Source of the DNA: Laburnicola sp. R22_1
Lineage: Eukaryota > Ascomycota > Dothideomycetes > Pleosporales > Didymosphaeriaceae
DNA length: 64,000 nt
Direction: 5' to 3'
Assembly (NCBI GenBank): GCA_014281115.1
Contig: JACONQ010000011.1
Coordinates: 1,488,001 to 1,552,000 of the forward strand
The notes under the pieces were generated by a model. It was not told where the DNA came from, ran no database searches, and saw only the letters and a program-made list of their open reading frames with translations. Of this stretch, positions 63,754 through 64,000 are shown piece by piece. Made by a program: the position numbers and the translations under genes. Positions within the stretch are counted from its first letter, which is position 1. The number at the start of each line of letters is the position of its first letter.

Positions 63754-64000
63754 CTACTTCCTCGTCCGTGTTCTCTGTCCCAGCCCCTTACTTGCTGCCT
63801 TGTTGTCCTCGTCCGTCACTTGTACGTACTGCCCGTCCTTATATGCTCGCAGCCATGCTTCCAACTGTGCTGGAGGACCAGGTCGCTCTGGGTAGGCTTG
63901 GTGGTAGTCCCTGACTTTATGGGGCGCCCCTGCGAAGCCTTGGGCGTTGTACCATGTCGGGTCTGGGTCATGAGCGGTCCAGGAAGCTCTGTACTGCAGA
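63754..64000 (-). CDS. Ty3/gypsy Pol C-terminal chromodomain, partial (continues beyond window)
   Basis: Minus-strand frame open from the window edge to a TAG at 63754-63756. The sequence YRASWTAHDPDPTWYNAQGF followed by a DYHQAYPERPGPP segment is the chromodomain that ends Pol in fungal chromoviruses; it is thought to guide integration to heterochromatin (family knowledge). It then runs into a basic tail ending RTRTRK. No stops or RIP-type mutations occur in this part, so the element may be recent and intact outside the window. Confidence 0.82.
   Translation of the reverse strand, partial: LQYRASWTAHDPDPTWYNAQGFAGAPHKVRDYHQAYPERPGPPAQLEAWLRAYKDGQYVQVTDEDNKAASKGLGQRTRTRK

Overview
The window looks like chromosomal DNA of a filamentous ascomycete (Pezizomycotina, probably Dothideomycetes; the class is a guess from protein style and transposon content). 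The evidence is short introns (mostly 45-65 bp) with GTNNGT donors, CTRAC/CTGAT branch sites and YAG acceptors, fungal gene families throughout, Fot/pogo-type and Ty3/gypsy transposons, and AT-rich blocks in which repeat copies differ mainly by C-to-T and G-to-A changes, as expected from repeat-induced point mutation (RIP). I rebuilt the exon structures by hand from splice signals and reading-frame continuity. No RNA data were available.

Left edge, 1-4107: three TA-flanked transposons lie end to end and share their TA dinucleotides. They are a decayed Fot-type copy (minus strand, cut by the window edge), a nearly intact 2.1 kb Fot-type copy (one 1-nt deletion), and a 706-bp foldback element. 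A Baeyer-Villiger monooxygenase gene (4132-6058, minus) ends 24 bp beyond them.

Gene-rich core, 10043-51449: MFS sugar transporter; M50B-like membrane metalloprotease; DUF3602 (Par32-like) protein; SDHAF1/Sdh6 LYR assembly factor; one unresolved hypothetical gene; DAHP synthase divergent from a 3-dehydroshikimate-dehydratase-like gene; SDR; a large secreted Ser/Thr/Pro-rich protein with Kex2-type sites; DNA polymerase delta small subunit; a broken zinc alcohol dehydrogenase; GH3 beta-glucosidase; FAR-17a/AIG1-like membrane protein; a fungal protein with a C2H2-like N-terminus; Rab geranylgeranyltransferase beta; a RhoGAP; and glycogen debranching enzyme. Most are unlinked housekeeping or metabolic genes. 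The only functional pairing I see is DAHP synthase (shikimate pathway entry) back-to-back with the dehydroshikimate dehydratase-like gene (shikimate pathway exit).

Right side, about 51.5-64 kb: a gene-free, AT-rich transposon graveyard. It contains three copies of one DDE transposon family (called T2 here), a gag-protease retroelement between LTR-like repeats, a Fot-type element nested at a TA inside a T2 copy, a gypsy RNase H relic, and the 3' end (chromodomain plus LTR) of a GC-normal, apparently younger gypsy element running off the window.

The most unusual signals are three kinds of small insertion that match no element I know: (i) a 129-bp unit present twice, each copy flanked by a different perfect 10-bp direct repeat, one with a paralogous empty site; (ii) a 554-bp insertion with a tRNA-like head and 12-bp target-site duplication inside a T2 copy; (iii) a 32-bp sequence shared by two 60-70 bp insertions, each bounded by its own 12-14 bp direct repeat.
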